A stretch of 64,000 nucleotides of DNA from Actinoalloteichus hoggarensis (GTDB lineage Bacteria > Actinomycetota > Actinomycetes > Mycobacteriales > Pseudonocardiaceae): the NCBI RefSeq assembly GCF_002234535.1, contig NZ_CP022521.1:1550001-1614000 (forward strand), read 5' to 3'. A program made the translations under genes and the position numbers. The first letter of the stretch is position 1; each line of letters opens with the position of its first letter. This document shows positions 1-7,636 of this stretch, piece by piece. The notes under the pieces were generated by a model. That model ran no database searches, was not told where the DNA came from, and saw only the letters and a program-made list of their open reading frames with translations.

Positions 1-206
1 AGACGAACGCCATGTTCACCCTCATCGAAGGGGAGTGGGACGAGGTGATGGACGTGGTGCGCCGGGCGACCGACGCGGTCCTGGCCGCGGCGCCGAGAGC
101 CAGCCTGGTCATCAAGGCCGACATCCGACCGGGGCATGTCGGTCAGCTGCGGGCGAAGGTGGAGCGGGTGGAGGAGCGGCTGGCCGGGACCGACCCGTCC
201 GTGTGA
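1..206 (+). CDS. Thiamine-binding protein, MTH1187/YkoF-like (3' part)
   Basis: The gene enters from the left edge; the reading frame is open from base 3 and ends in TGA at 204-206. The visible 68 residues contain the C-terminal pattern of the small MTH1187 (formerly DUF77) family: a TIEGE-like strand (FTLIEGEWDEVM), a long helix, then IKADIRPG and a closing helix (KVERVEERL). Family members are about 100-residue ferredoxin-fold proteins thought to bind thiamine or related pyrimidines in the cytoplasm. The internal ATG at 12 is not the likely start because homology continues upstream of it. No thiamine biosynthesis gene follows; the next gene is icmA 193 bases on. Confidence 0.75.
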   Translation, partial: TNAMFTLIEGEWDEVMDVVRRATDAVLAAAPRASLVIKADIRPGHVGQLRAKVERVEERLAGTDPSV

Positions 207-329
207 ACGCCCGGTCGGGCCCGACGGCGACGCCGTGTGCGGCGGTGTCGCTGGGCGGGCCCTTCCCGGCGCTCCGGCCGGGCCCCGATCCCGACGATCT
301 CCGGGGTCCTCGCCTCTCGATGGCCATCC

Positions 330-350
330 GATAGTAGGACGTCCTACCAT
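330..350. promoter_or_regulatory. Palindromic operator upstream of icmA
   Basis: Bases 334-347 are a perfect 14-bp palindrome (GTAGGACGTCCTAC), extending to a 20-bp palindrome (331-350) with one mismatched pair. A -10-like hexamer GATAGT at 330-335 overlaps its left edge. The site lies 50 bases before the icmA start. Symmetry and overlap with a promoter suggest a repressor site, perhaps for a TetR- or GntR-type regulator. The regulator is not identifiable in the window. Confidence 0.5.
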
Positions 351-399
351 GGTGTCGTCGGCCACCGCCGACCGCAGGCCCAGATCCGGGGAGACAGCC

Positions 400-2247
400 A
401 TGCAGCAGGACACGCCGCGTAGGGGGACCCAGTCGGACAGCCGAGCAGACGGCGCGGCGGCCGACGGCGCCACGTCCGACACCCCGGTGGCGGATGCCGC
501 CGTCGGTGATCGGCGAGCCGATCCCGAGGCCGCCGCCCGACACCGGGCGGCGGAGGCGGGCCGAGAGCGGTGGGAGAAGCGCTACGCCGAGGCGGAGGCG
601 GCGGGCCGGGTCCGTGACGTCGACTTCACCACGCTCTCCGGGTCGCCGGTCGAGCCGTTGTACGGCCCCGCCCCCGGTGAGGAGCCCGCAGGCTTCGACC
701 GGATCGGCTGGCCCGGCGAGTTCCCCTTCACGCGAGGGCTGCATGCGACGGGCTATCGCGGAAAGCCGTGGACCATTCGACAGTTCGCCGGCTTCGGCAA
801 CGCCACGCAGACCAACGAGCGGTACAAGATGATCCTGGCTCAGGGTGGCGGCGGACTGTCGGTCGCCTTCGACATGCCCACGCTGATGGGGCACGACTCC
901 GACGACACGCGATCCCTCGGCGAGGTCGGCCACTGCGGGGTCGCCGTCGACTCCGCCGCCGACACCGACCTGCTCTTCGCGGACATCCCGCTGGACCAGG
1001 TCACCACCTCGATGACCATCTCCGGGCCCGCCGTGCCGGTGTTCTGCATGTACCTGGTGTCGGCCGAACGGCAGGGCGCCGACATCGGCAGGCTCAACGG
1101 CACGCTGCAGACCGACATCTTCAAGGAGTACATCGCGCAGAAGGAGTGGCTGTTCGCTCCGGAGCCGCATCTGCGGCTCATCGGCGATCTCATGGAGTAC
1201 TGCGCGGCGGGCATCCCCGCCTACAAGCCCCTGTCCGTCTCGGGTTATCACATCCGCGAGGCCGGGGCGACCGCCGCGCAGGAGCTGGCCTTCACCCTCG
1301 CCGACGGCTTCGGCTACGTGGAACTGGGCCTGTCCCGAGGCCTGGACGTCGACGCCTTCGCTCCCGGTCTGAGCTTCTTCTTCGACGCACACATCGACTT
1401 CTTCGAGGAGATCGCGAAATTCCGCGCCGCGCGGCGGATCTGGGCGCGCTGGCTGCGCGACGTCTACGGCGCGAAGACGGCCAAGGCGCAGTCGCTGCGG
1501 TTCCACACCCAGACGGCGGGGGTGTCGCTGACCGCGCAGCAGCCGGAGAACAACATCGTGCGCACCGCCGTGGAGGCCATGGCTGCCGTGCTCGGCGGCA
1601 CGAACTCGTTGCACACCAACGCCCTGGACGAGGTGCTCGCACTGCCGAGCGAGAAGTCGGCGCAGATCGCGTTGCGCACCCAGCAGGTGATCGCCGAGGA
1701 GACCGGCGTCATGAACGTCGCCGACCCGCTCGGCGGCTCCTGGTACGTCGAGGCGCTCACCGACCGCATCGAGGCCGAGGCGGAGCGGGTCTTCGAGCAC
1801 ATCGGCGACCTCGCCGCGCTCGCGGTGCCCTCGGGCAGGCATCCGATCGGGAGGATGACCTCGGGCATCCTGCGTGGCATCGAGGACGGCTGGTTCACCG
1901 GTGAGATCGCGGACTCGGCGTTCGCCTACCAGCAGGCCGTCGAGAAGAACGAGAAGCACGTGGTCGGAGTCAACCGACACACCGGGTCCATCTCCGACGA
2001 ACTGGAGATCCTCCGCGTCAGCCACGAGGTGGAACGCGAACAGAACCGCGTCCTGGCCGAGCGCCGCGCGGCGCGGGACACGCAGGCCGTCCAGAGGACC
2101 CTCGCCGATCTCGTCCAGGCCGCCCGAGGAACGGGCAATCTGATCGAGCCGATGCTGGCGGCCGTCCGGGTGGAGGCGACGCTCGGCGAGATCTGCGATG
2201 CCCTTCGCGCCGAATGGGGTGTCTACACCGAGCCCGCACGCTTCTGA
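400..2247 (+). CDS. icmA: Isobutyryl-CoA mutase large subunit
   Basis: Large, substrate-binding subunit of an adenosylcobalamin-dependent acyl-CoA mutase (615 aa) that interconverts isobutyryl-CoA and n-butyryl-CoA, linking valine and fatty-acid carbon to polyketide precursors. The TIM-barrel domain fills the protein and no C-terminal B12-binding domain is present, as in IcmA, where that domain is the separate IcmB. Methylmalonyl-CoA mutases carry Tyr and Arg at two substrate-contact positions; this protein has Phe129 (TIRQFAGFG) and Gln247 (EYIAQKEW). These are 118 residues apart, as Phe80 and Gln198 are in known IcmA. Start ATG 400 follows GGGGAGA at 388-394. An N-terminal extension of about 49 residues, rich in Ala and Asp, is unlike the family. 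No icmB lies nearby. Confidence 0.93.
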   Translation: MQQDTPRRGTQSDSRADGAAADGATSDTPVADAAVGDRRADPEAAARHRAAEAGRERWEKRYAEAEAAGRVRDVDFTTLSGSPVEPLYGPAPGEEPAGFDRIGWPGEFPFTRGLHATGYRGKPWTIRQFAGFGNATQTNERYKMILAQGGGGLSVAFDMPTLMGHDSDDTRSLGEVGHCGVAVDSAADTDLLFADIPLDQVTTSMTISGPAVPVFCMYLVSAERQGADIGRLNGTLQTDIFKEYIAQKEWLFAPEPHLRLIGDLMEYCAAGIPAYKPLSVSGYHIREAGATAAQELAFTLADGFGYVELGLSRGLDVDAFAPGLSFFFDAHIDFFEEIAKFRAARRIWARWLRDVYGAKTAKAQSLRFHTQTAGVSLTAQQPENNIVRTAVEAMAAVLGGTNSLHTNALDEVLALPSEKSAQIALRTQQVIAEETGVMNVADPLGGSWYVEALTDRIEAEAERVFEHIGDLAALAVPSGRHPIGRMTSGILRGIEDGWFTGEIADSAFAYQQAVEKNEKHVVGVNRHTGSISDELEILRVSHEVEREQNRVLAERRAARDTQAVQRTLADLVQAARGTGNLIEPMLAAVRVEATLGEICDALRAEWGVYTEPARF

Positions 2248-2338
2248 CCACGTCTGTCGGGCGGGTGGCGGAGCGCTTCCCCGCGATCTCTGCCACCAGC
2301 CCGGCGAGGCCGCGGTCGTTCGTGTCAGGATGGTGAAT

Positions 2339-3352
2339 GTGACGAGGCCAGACCCACGTAAGTCCGCCGCCCTGTCCGCCGCCCTGTCCGGCGCGCTGGA
2401 TCTCTCCGCGCTCAAGGCCAGGGCCGAGGCCGCCCGTCCCGGCGCGCGTCCGGCAGGCGCAGGATCCGCGCCGACGGCCGGTGCCGGTGGCGCGGCGAAC
2501 GGCGCGGCAGCACCCGCAGGCGGCGACGCCGCCACCCCGTACGTCATCGATGTCACCGAGGCCGACTTCCAGGCCGAGGTCGTCGACCGGTCGATGCAGG
2601 TCCCGGTCATCGTGGATCTGTGGGCCACCTGGTGCGAGCCCTGTAAGCAGCTGTCGCCGGTCCTGGAGAAGCTGGCCGCCGAGGGCGGGGGCACGTTCAT
2701 CCTGGCGAAGGTCGACGTGGACGCCAATCCGCGCATCGCCCAGGTCTTCGGCGTCCAGTCGGTGCCCACCGTGGTGGCCATCGCGGGCGGCCAGCCGGTC
2801 GACGCCTTCTCCGGTGTTCAGCCGGAGCCGCAGCTCCGCCAGTGGATCACCCAGCTGCGCGACGCGCTGCGGGACAAGCTGCCCGGGATCGCCGCCGCCG
2901 AGGCGGCCGCCTCGGATGCCGCGCAGCCCGCCGAGCCCGTCGAGGACCCGCGCGTCGTCGAGGCGGAGGCGGCGGTCGAACGCGGCGACTACGCCGAGGC
3001 GGAGGCGGCCTACCAGCGCATCCTCGATCAGGAACCCGCGAACGAGGACGCCAAGGCCGCCTTGACCCAGGTTCGGTTCCTGGCCAGGGCCGAGAACGTC
3101 GACCCGTCGGCGGTGGCCGCGGCCGACGCCGCGCCCGACGACATCGACGCCCAACTCGCCGCCGCCGACGCGGAGGTGGCCGTCCAGAACGCGGAGGCCG
3201 CCTTCCATCGTCTGATCGAGACGGTGCGACGCTCGGCCGGAGACGACCGCAACCGAGTGCGCAGCCACCTGGTGGAGCTGTTCGAGTTGTTCCCGGTCGG
3301 CGACGAACGGGTGATCGCCGCCCGACGCGCGCTGGCCAACGCCCTGTACTGA
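2339..3352 (+). CDS. Thioredoxin-domain, TPR co-chaperone (YbbN/CnoX-like)
   Basis: A cytoplasmic protein of 337 aa. An Ala/Gly-rich N-terminal stretch (residues about 20-65) leads to a thioredoxin fold with active-site motif WCEPC (residues 98-102) and the cis-Pro region QSVPTVVA. A helical TPR-like half follows from about residue 200 ([20 protein letters not shown]). This matches actinobacterial YbbN-type proteins, which in E. coli protect unfolded proteins during oxidative stress and hand them to chaperones. GTG 2339 is preferred over ATG 2330: AGGA at 2327-2330 is correctly spaced only for the later codon, and family members begin TRPDP. It is transcribed in the same direction as icmA, 91 bases after it. 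Confidence 0.88.
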   Translation: MTRPDPRKSAALSAALSGALDLSALKARAEAARPGARPAGAGSAPTAGAGGAANGAAAPAGGDAATPYVIDVTEADFQAEVVDRSMQVPVIVDLWATWCEPCKQLSPVLEKLAAEGGGTFILAKVDVDANPRIAQVFGVQSVPTVVAIAGGQPVDAFSGVQPEPQLRQWITQLRDALRDKLPGIAAAEAAASDAAQPAEPVEDPRVVEAEAAVERGDYAEAEAAYQRILDQEPANEDAKAALTQVRFLARAENVDPSAVAAADAAPDDIDAQLAAADAEVAVQNAEAAFHRLIETVRRSAGDDRNRVRSHLVELFELFPVGDERVIAARRALANALY

Positions 3353-3887
3353 CGCGGGGCCGCACCCGAGCCCGCTGTGACGGCGAAGCCTGCCCCGAGC
3401 CCGCCCGGTGGGATCGCCCGGCCGGCCGAGCGCCGGTTCTCGCAGGCTCGGGTGCGCCGATCGGGCGGTGTGGCGAAGCGGTTCCGCCTTTCGTCGCCGG
3501 ATTCCGCGAACGGATGGTCGTGCCGGGCGGGGCGTCGCGGGGTGTCGTCGAGGGCGGACTGAGGCCGGCGCTCCACGCGGCTCGGAGTCGCGCTTCGCTC
3601 GGCCCTCCGTTCCGCTCGGCCCTCCGTTCCGCTCGGCCCTCCGTTCCGCTCGGCGACGGTGCCGGACGAGTCGTGCGGCATCCTCTTCGCCGCAGCGGCT
3701 CCTCGTTGACGACGGGCCGGCCCCGGCGGGACGAACCGACCGTCCGAGGGGCTGTCCGTCTTGAGGGCCTGCCTGTCCCGAAGGGCCCGCCGATCAGCCG
3801 ACGCTCGGAGCGTCGTGGACCGTGCTCCGTCGTCGTCCCGGCCTGGGCGAGGCAGCCGAGGCCCGTGTGTTCCACCCGATCGATATC
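3353..3887. other. Non-coding stretch before the SOS-like promoter
   Basis: About 535 bases with no frame that has the codon pattern or protein similarity of a gene. It contains a 17-bp tandem repeat (listed separately) and pyrimidine-rich sequence. No clear terminator was found for the co-chaperone gene. Confidence 0.6.
3596..3653. repeat. 17-bp tandem repeat, 3.4 copies
   Basis: Three exact copies of CGCTCGGCCCTCCGTTC (3596-3612, 3613-3629, 3630-3646) are followed by a partial copy. The period is not a multiple of three and the stretch is intergenic, so it can expand or contract without affecting a gene. Confidence 0.9.
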
Positions 3888-3916
3888 TTGCCTGGGTAGA
3901 ACATGTGTTCGATAGT
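3888..3916 (+). promoter_or_regulatory. Candidate LexA-controlled promoter (SOS box in the spacer)
   Basis: A -35 element TTGCCT (3888-3893) and a -10 element GATAGT (3911-3916) are separated by exactly 17 bases. The spacer ends with GAACATGTGTTC (3899-3910), the GAAC-N4-GTTC core of the actinobacterial and Bacillus-type SOS box. LexA bound here would block RNA polymerase. An ATG follows six bases after the -10, at 3923. Confidence 0.6.
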
Positions 3917-3922
3917 TCTGTC

Positions 3923-4243
3923 ATGGACATTCACGTGCTCGCCGCGCTCGCCGCATCGGTCCTCCTCGCCGTCGTCCCGGCTGCCTCCCGGCTCGTGACG
4001 ATGTCCGCCGTTCGGCCTCCGGCCCGGTCGCGCCGCCACGCGGCCTGTGGTGTCCTCCGGGCACAGCGTCACCGTGCGCACCGGAGGGTGCCTGCACGCG
4101 TGGTGGCCCGTTCGGCGGCGACCGCCCGAGGCAGCGGCCGGCGGGCGCGAGAGCCGTGCTCACTCCGCCTCGGCTCGTGGCGCCCGGTGCGCTGGCGCCA
4201 CACGGTGGCCTGCGGATCAACGCTGTTAGGGTCCTGCGCGTGA
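3923..4243 (+). CDS. Small basic protein with N-terminal membrane segment, possibly SOS-induced
   Basis: An unrecognised ORF of 106 aa directly downstream of the SOS-like promoter. Residues 4-24 form one hydrophobic segment (VLAALAASVLLAVV core); the rest is strongly Arg-rich. In the first 38 or so codons about 90 percent of third positions are G or C, as in real genes here. The bias weakens later and a rare TTA codon occurs near the end, where the ORF also overlaps the promoter of the next gene. Its stop shares GTGA with the next start (4240-4243). It may therefore be a real small membrane protein whose C-terminal part is poorly conserved, or a shorter peptide. If real and LexA-controlled, a division-inhibitor role is conceivable but unproven. 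Confidence 0.38.
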   Translation: MDIHVLAALAASVLLAVVPAASRLVTMSAVRPPARSRRHAACGVLRAQRHRAHRRVPARVVARSAATARGSGRRAREPCSLRLGSWRPVRWRHTVACGSTLLGSCA

Positions 4244-5082
4244 CGGTCCGGTCCGCCAAGACGCTGCGCATCACCACTCGTAACGCCGCCTTTCAACAGT
4301 GGCAGGCGCTGGTGACGAACCGGAACAAGCGTGCGCGGCTGGGGGAGTTCCTCGTGCAGGGCGTGCGGCCGATCAGCATCGCGGTGCGGCAGCAGTGGCC
4401 GCTGCGCTCGCTTCTGCGGGTCTCGGGTCGACTGTCCGCGTGGGCGTCGGAGATCCTGGCCACCGCGGACGTCGACCTCGTCCATGAGCTCTCGCCGGAG
4501 TTGATGGCGGAGCTGGGGCAGAAGGAGGACAAGCCGCCGGAACTCATCGCGGTGGCCGAGATCGCCGCCGACGACCTGACACGCATCCCGATCCGACCGG
4601 ACATGCTCGTCGTCGCCTTCGACCGGCCGACGAGCCCGGGCAATCTGGGCACGGTGATCCGCTCCGCCGACGCGCTCGGCGCCTGCGGGGTGCTGATCAC
4701 CGGGCACGCCGCCGACCTGTACGACCCGAAGACCATTCGGGCCACCACGGGTTCCTTCTTCGCGATGCCCGCTGTTCGCGTCGCCGCAGGTGAGCAGGCG
4801 GCGGCCTGGGTGGACGAGGTACGGGCAGGCGGCATCGAGCTGCGGGTGATCGGGACGAGCGAAGACGGCGCCTGCGACATCGCCGACGCGGATCTCCGTG
4901 GCCCGACGATGCTGGTCATCGGCAACGAGACCACCGGGATGAGTTCCGCATGGGCCGCTCGCTGCGATGAGCTGGTGCGTATTCCGATGGTCGGCTCGGC
5001 CAGCTCCCTCAATGCCGCGGCCTCGGCCTCCATCGCCTTGTACGAGGCGGCTCGACAGAGGCGGGCGGGCGCGGCCGGTTGA
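4240..5082 (+). CDS. TrmH/SpoU-family RNA 2'-O-ribose methyltransferase
   Basis: A SPOUT-class methyltransferase of 280 aa that would transfer a methyl group from S-adenosylmethionine to a ribose 2'-OH in rRNA or tRNA. An N-terminal substrate-binding part (to about residue 110; KRARLGEFLVQGVRPIS) precedes the knotted catalytic domain. The three family motifs are visible: RPTSPGNLGTVIRSADALG, LVIGNETTGM and IPMVGSASSLNAAASASI. GTG 4240 has no Shine-Dalgarno, but TAGGGT at 4227-4232 lies seven bases upstream, so a leaderless transcript is likely. The target nucleotide cannot be read from sequence. The gene may also be translated from the upstream transcript, whose ORF overlaps its start by four bases. 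Confidence 0.88.
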   Translation: MTVRSAKTLRITTRNAAFQQWQALVTNRNKRARLGEFLVQGVRPISIAVRQQWPLRSLLRVSGRLSAWASEILATADVDLVHELSPELMAELGQKEDKPPELIAVAEIAADDLTRIPIRPDMLVVAFDRPTSPGNLGTVIRSADALGACGVLITGHAADLYDPKTIRATTGSFFAMPAVRVAAGEQAAAWVDEVRAGGIELRVIGTSEDGACDIADADLRGPTMLVIGNETTGMSSAWAARCDELVRIPMVGSASSLNAAASASIALYEAARQRRAGAAG

Positions 5083-5965
5083 TCCGTCTCCGGCGACGCA
5101 TGGCGCCGGGTCTGGGAGCTGCGTGGCAGTAGGCGGGCCGAACCGCAGGCTGATCGCGGGCGATGTCGTCGGTGGCCTCGGTGGGGCCAGGGTCGTCGAC
5201 CGGTGTCTGTCGTGCCTCGCGGATACGCGCTGCTCATCCGTGGACACACCCCGATTCCTCTCCTGCCGCTAGAGGTTCGCCGCTGTCGGAGGACGCCGAT
5301 GCGGAGTCGATCTCCGTGCTGTCGCCCCCGTGGTGAGGGCGTAGGCCTGCGAAGCAGCCTGTGGCTGTTCGGCCGGCGCTTGTCGCACCGACCGCCGAAG
5401 ACAGCCGCCACGCTGCCCGACACCGCCCCAGCCGAGGGAGCGCAACGAGGTTCCAGAGTGGCCGCCGGCCGTGATGCTCGGCGGGTCGGCGACTGGCAGG
5501 GATGGTGGTCGGCAGGTCGGCGGCCGACCGGAGTGATGGCTGGTGAGAGCGACGGCTGACGGAGTGATAGTCGACAGGAGTGGTGGGCGGGCGGGGCGAT
5601 GGCCGACGGGTACGGCCGTCGGAAGGGATGGTGATCGGCAGGGCGTGTGGGCGTTCGATGAGCGGTCGTCCGGTATCGGGCCTGCGCGGCCGACCCGTGT
5701 GCTCAGCCGTCGTATGGCCGTGTCGCGAGGCGGCGGCCGAGCGGATGCCGTTCGGGTCCGCTTCCCGAGACTTGCGATCACCCGGTAGGCGGGCCGCGCG
5801 GTAGGCGGATTGCGCTGCGGGCCGCGAACGGCCCACGCCGCGGGTCGTCCAGTGCGCGGCCGTCCAGTGCGCGGGCGTGCGATGGGCGGGCCGCGTGATG
5901 GGCGGCTCGCCCCCGGTGGACGGGGCCGTCTTCCGGCGTGTCGAGACGCCGCGTGCGGTGACTGA
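5083..5965. other. Long convergent intergenic region
   Basis: 883 bases between the ends of two convergent genes. Several overlapping frames are open in this GC-rich DNA, but none shows a recognisable protein, consistent codon bias or a ribosome site. It contains degenerate G-rich runs (variants of GGTCGGCAGG around 5480-5640) and a short direct repeat, CGTCCAGTGCGCGG, near 5846-5875. No strong terminator hairpin was identified. Confidence 0.5.
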
Positions 5966-7423
5966 TCAGTCCCCGAATCGCTCCGTGCACGGGTCGCTGC
6001 CCTCTTCGAAGCCGACCTGGAAGGCCTCCACGCGCGCGAATCCCGAGGGAACACTGGCACCGTCGACGTCGGCGGCGATGAGGCTGTCCTCGCCGAGCAG
6101 CTCGGCCACCGCCTCGTCCAGGTCACCGGGGGAGATGCGCAGTCCGCCGTAGGACGTCGTGTCGGTCGAACGGTTGGGCATCAGCATGCCTGCCCAGGAC
6201 CCGGTCAGACATGCGGTCCGCAGTCCGGCGGACGGGCCCTTCAACGACAGTCCCGCCTGCTCCTGGACGGCCATCGTGTATCGCGAGGCGATCTCCGCGA
6301 AGGCGGCGAAGTCGCCGATGCCCGCTGCGGCGGGATCACCGCCGGGAGTCGGCGGGGTGCCGATCGCGGCGAGTTCCGGCATGTCCAGGCCGATGCTGTT
6401 GCCGTCGACGCAGTAGGCGGCGGGTTCGGTCTCGCCGCAGGTCGTACCGGAGAGATCGAGCCTCGGTGCCTCGTCGAGCTCCTCGGCGAAGACCTCGGCG
6501 AGGCTTTGCTCCACGAGTGCCACGTGCTGTTCGTTCACCTCGAGCTCGCCGGAATCATCGCTCGGGGCGAACTCCAACTGGGTGATCCGCTCCTGCATCT
6601 CCGGCACGTCCATCTCCGCGCAGCGGCTCGCGCCGTCGCTGAAACCGAAGATGAAGGCCGTCGTGCGGTCGAAGGCGTTGCCGTGCGCCTGGGGGCCCCG
6701 GAAGTCGGTGCCCGCCTGATCGCGAATAGAGAACAGCGCGGCCAGGATGGCGTTGAGACCCTCGCCGGTCGACACCTCGAAGTACGGCGAGTTCCCGTCG
6801 GCGATGTAGCGGAAGTAGCCGCCCGCGTAGCAGTCGGCCTGCTGCTCGGCGAGGATCGTCGGCATGTCCGCCGTCATGTTCCCGGACTTGTACTGCACCG
6901 CGTGCCCCATCTCATGGGCCAGCACGGTGACCACCGCCATCGGGCCGAACTGCTGGTCGAGCATCGGCATCAGCACGCCTCGGTCCCAGGCGATGGCGTC
7001 CTCGGGCGGACAGTAGAAGGCGTTGGGCACGCCGCCGGTGTCCATCCCGCAGATCATGATGGGCGACTCCTCGGCGTGGTAGGACGCCAGCCGCGCCACC
7101 GGTTCGAACGGCATCCCGCCGAAGGTGTCCGGGTACTCGTCGGCCCAGTAGAGGTACAGATCGGCGACGGCGCTCATCGCGATCTGGTCCATCTCGCCGT
7201 TGTCGCCGTTCTCGTAGGTGAAGTCGATGGGTGGTGCTCCCGCCAAGGGGCCACTGGGTCCGTGCGTCACCGGCAGTCCGGCGACGGTGGCCGGATCGAG
7301 GCCGCCGAAGGGAATGGCGTTGCCTGCCACGCGCTGCGGGCCGCAGCCGATCAGGAGGCTGACGGCGGCGATCAAGGCGATGCCCGTCGTCAGTGCGGAG
7401 GTGTTTCGCCGGGAGAGGGACAC
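5966..7423 (-). CDS. Lipoprotein neutral zinc metallopeptidase
   Basis: A secreted, lipid-anchored metalloprotease of the putative neutral zinc metallopeptidase family (ypfJ-like). The signal sequence ends in a lipobox (SLLIGCG). The catalytic motif HEMGH is at residues 170-174, with the downstream helix LAEQQADCYAGGYFR supplying the third zinc-ligand region. Conserved features include IAWDRGVLMPML before the active site and a Cys-rich C-terminal half with an AYCVDGNSIG block. The GTG at 7423 is preferred to the GTG at 7459: it has AAGG eight bases upstream and gives a normal 25-residue lipoprotein signal (485 aa; 497 from 7459). It is a paralog of the next gene upstream and the last gene of the glgE-glgB strand. 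Substrate unknown. Confidence 0.85.
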   Translation of the reverse strand: MSLSRRNTSALTTGIALIAAVSLLIGCGPQRVAGNAIPFGGLDPATVAGLPVTHGPSGPLAGAPPIDFTYENGDNGEMDQIAMSAVADLYLYWADEYPDTFGGMPFEPVARLASYHAEESPIMICGMDTGGVPNAFYCPPEDAIAWDRGVLMPMLDQQFGPMAVVTVLAHEMGHAVQYKSGNMTADMPTILAEQQADCYAGGYFRYIADGNSPYFEVSTGEGLNAILAALFSIRDQAGTDFRGPQAHGNAFDRTTAFIFGFSDGASRCAEMDVPEMQERITQLEFAPSDDSGELEVNEQHVALVEQSLAEVFAEELDEAPRLDLSGTTCGETEPAAYCVDGNSIGLDMPELAAIGTPPTPGGDPAAAGIGDFAAFAEIASRYTMAVQEQAGLSLKGPSAGLRTACLTGSWAGMLMPNRSTDTTSYGGLRISPGDLDEAVAELLGEDSLIAADVDGASVPSGFARVEAFQVGFEEGSDPCTERFGD

Positions 7424-7636
7424 TCGCAACCTTCGTCCTGACCGATCGTGAACCGTCACTGATTGGATGACGTCCTCACTGGATGAACCGGACAGGACAT
7501 CTCACCCGGAGTGCACCATACTGGCCGCGAGATTCCTGTGTGCGGGAATCCGGCCGCTCCATCCGAGGCGGCGAGGCAAGCCGCTCCGCAGGGTTGGAGG
7601 GCCCGCCCGCGACCCGTCTTCCGATCGCCGCCCTGA

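Noticed and set aside
400-2247. Methylmalonyl-CoA or ethylmalonyl-CoA mutase
   Set aside because: The two substrate-contact positions are Phe and Gln rather than Tyr and Arg, and sequence along the whole length follows IcmA; the motif around the cofactor does not match MeaA.
112-2781. An 889-residue open frame on the strand opposite icmA
   Set aside because: It mirrors the icmA codon pattern, has no recognisable domain, and is explained by the high GC content that keeps antisense frames open.
3596-3653. A CRISPR-like array
   Set aside because: The units are directly adjacent with no spacers, and no cas genes are present.
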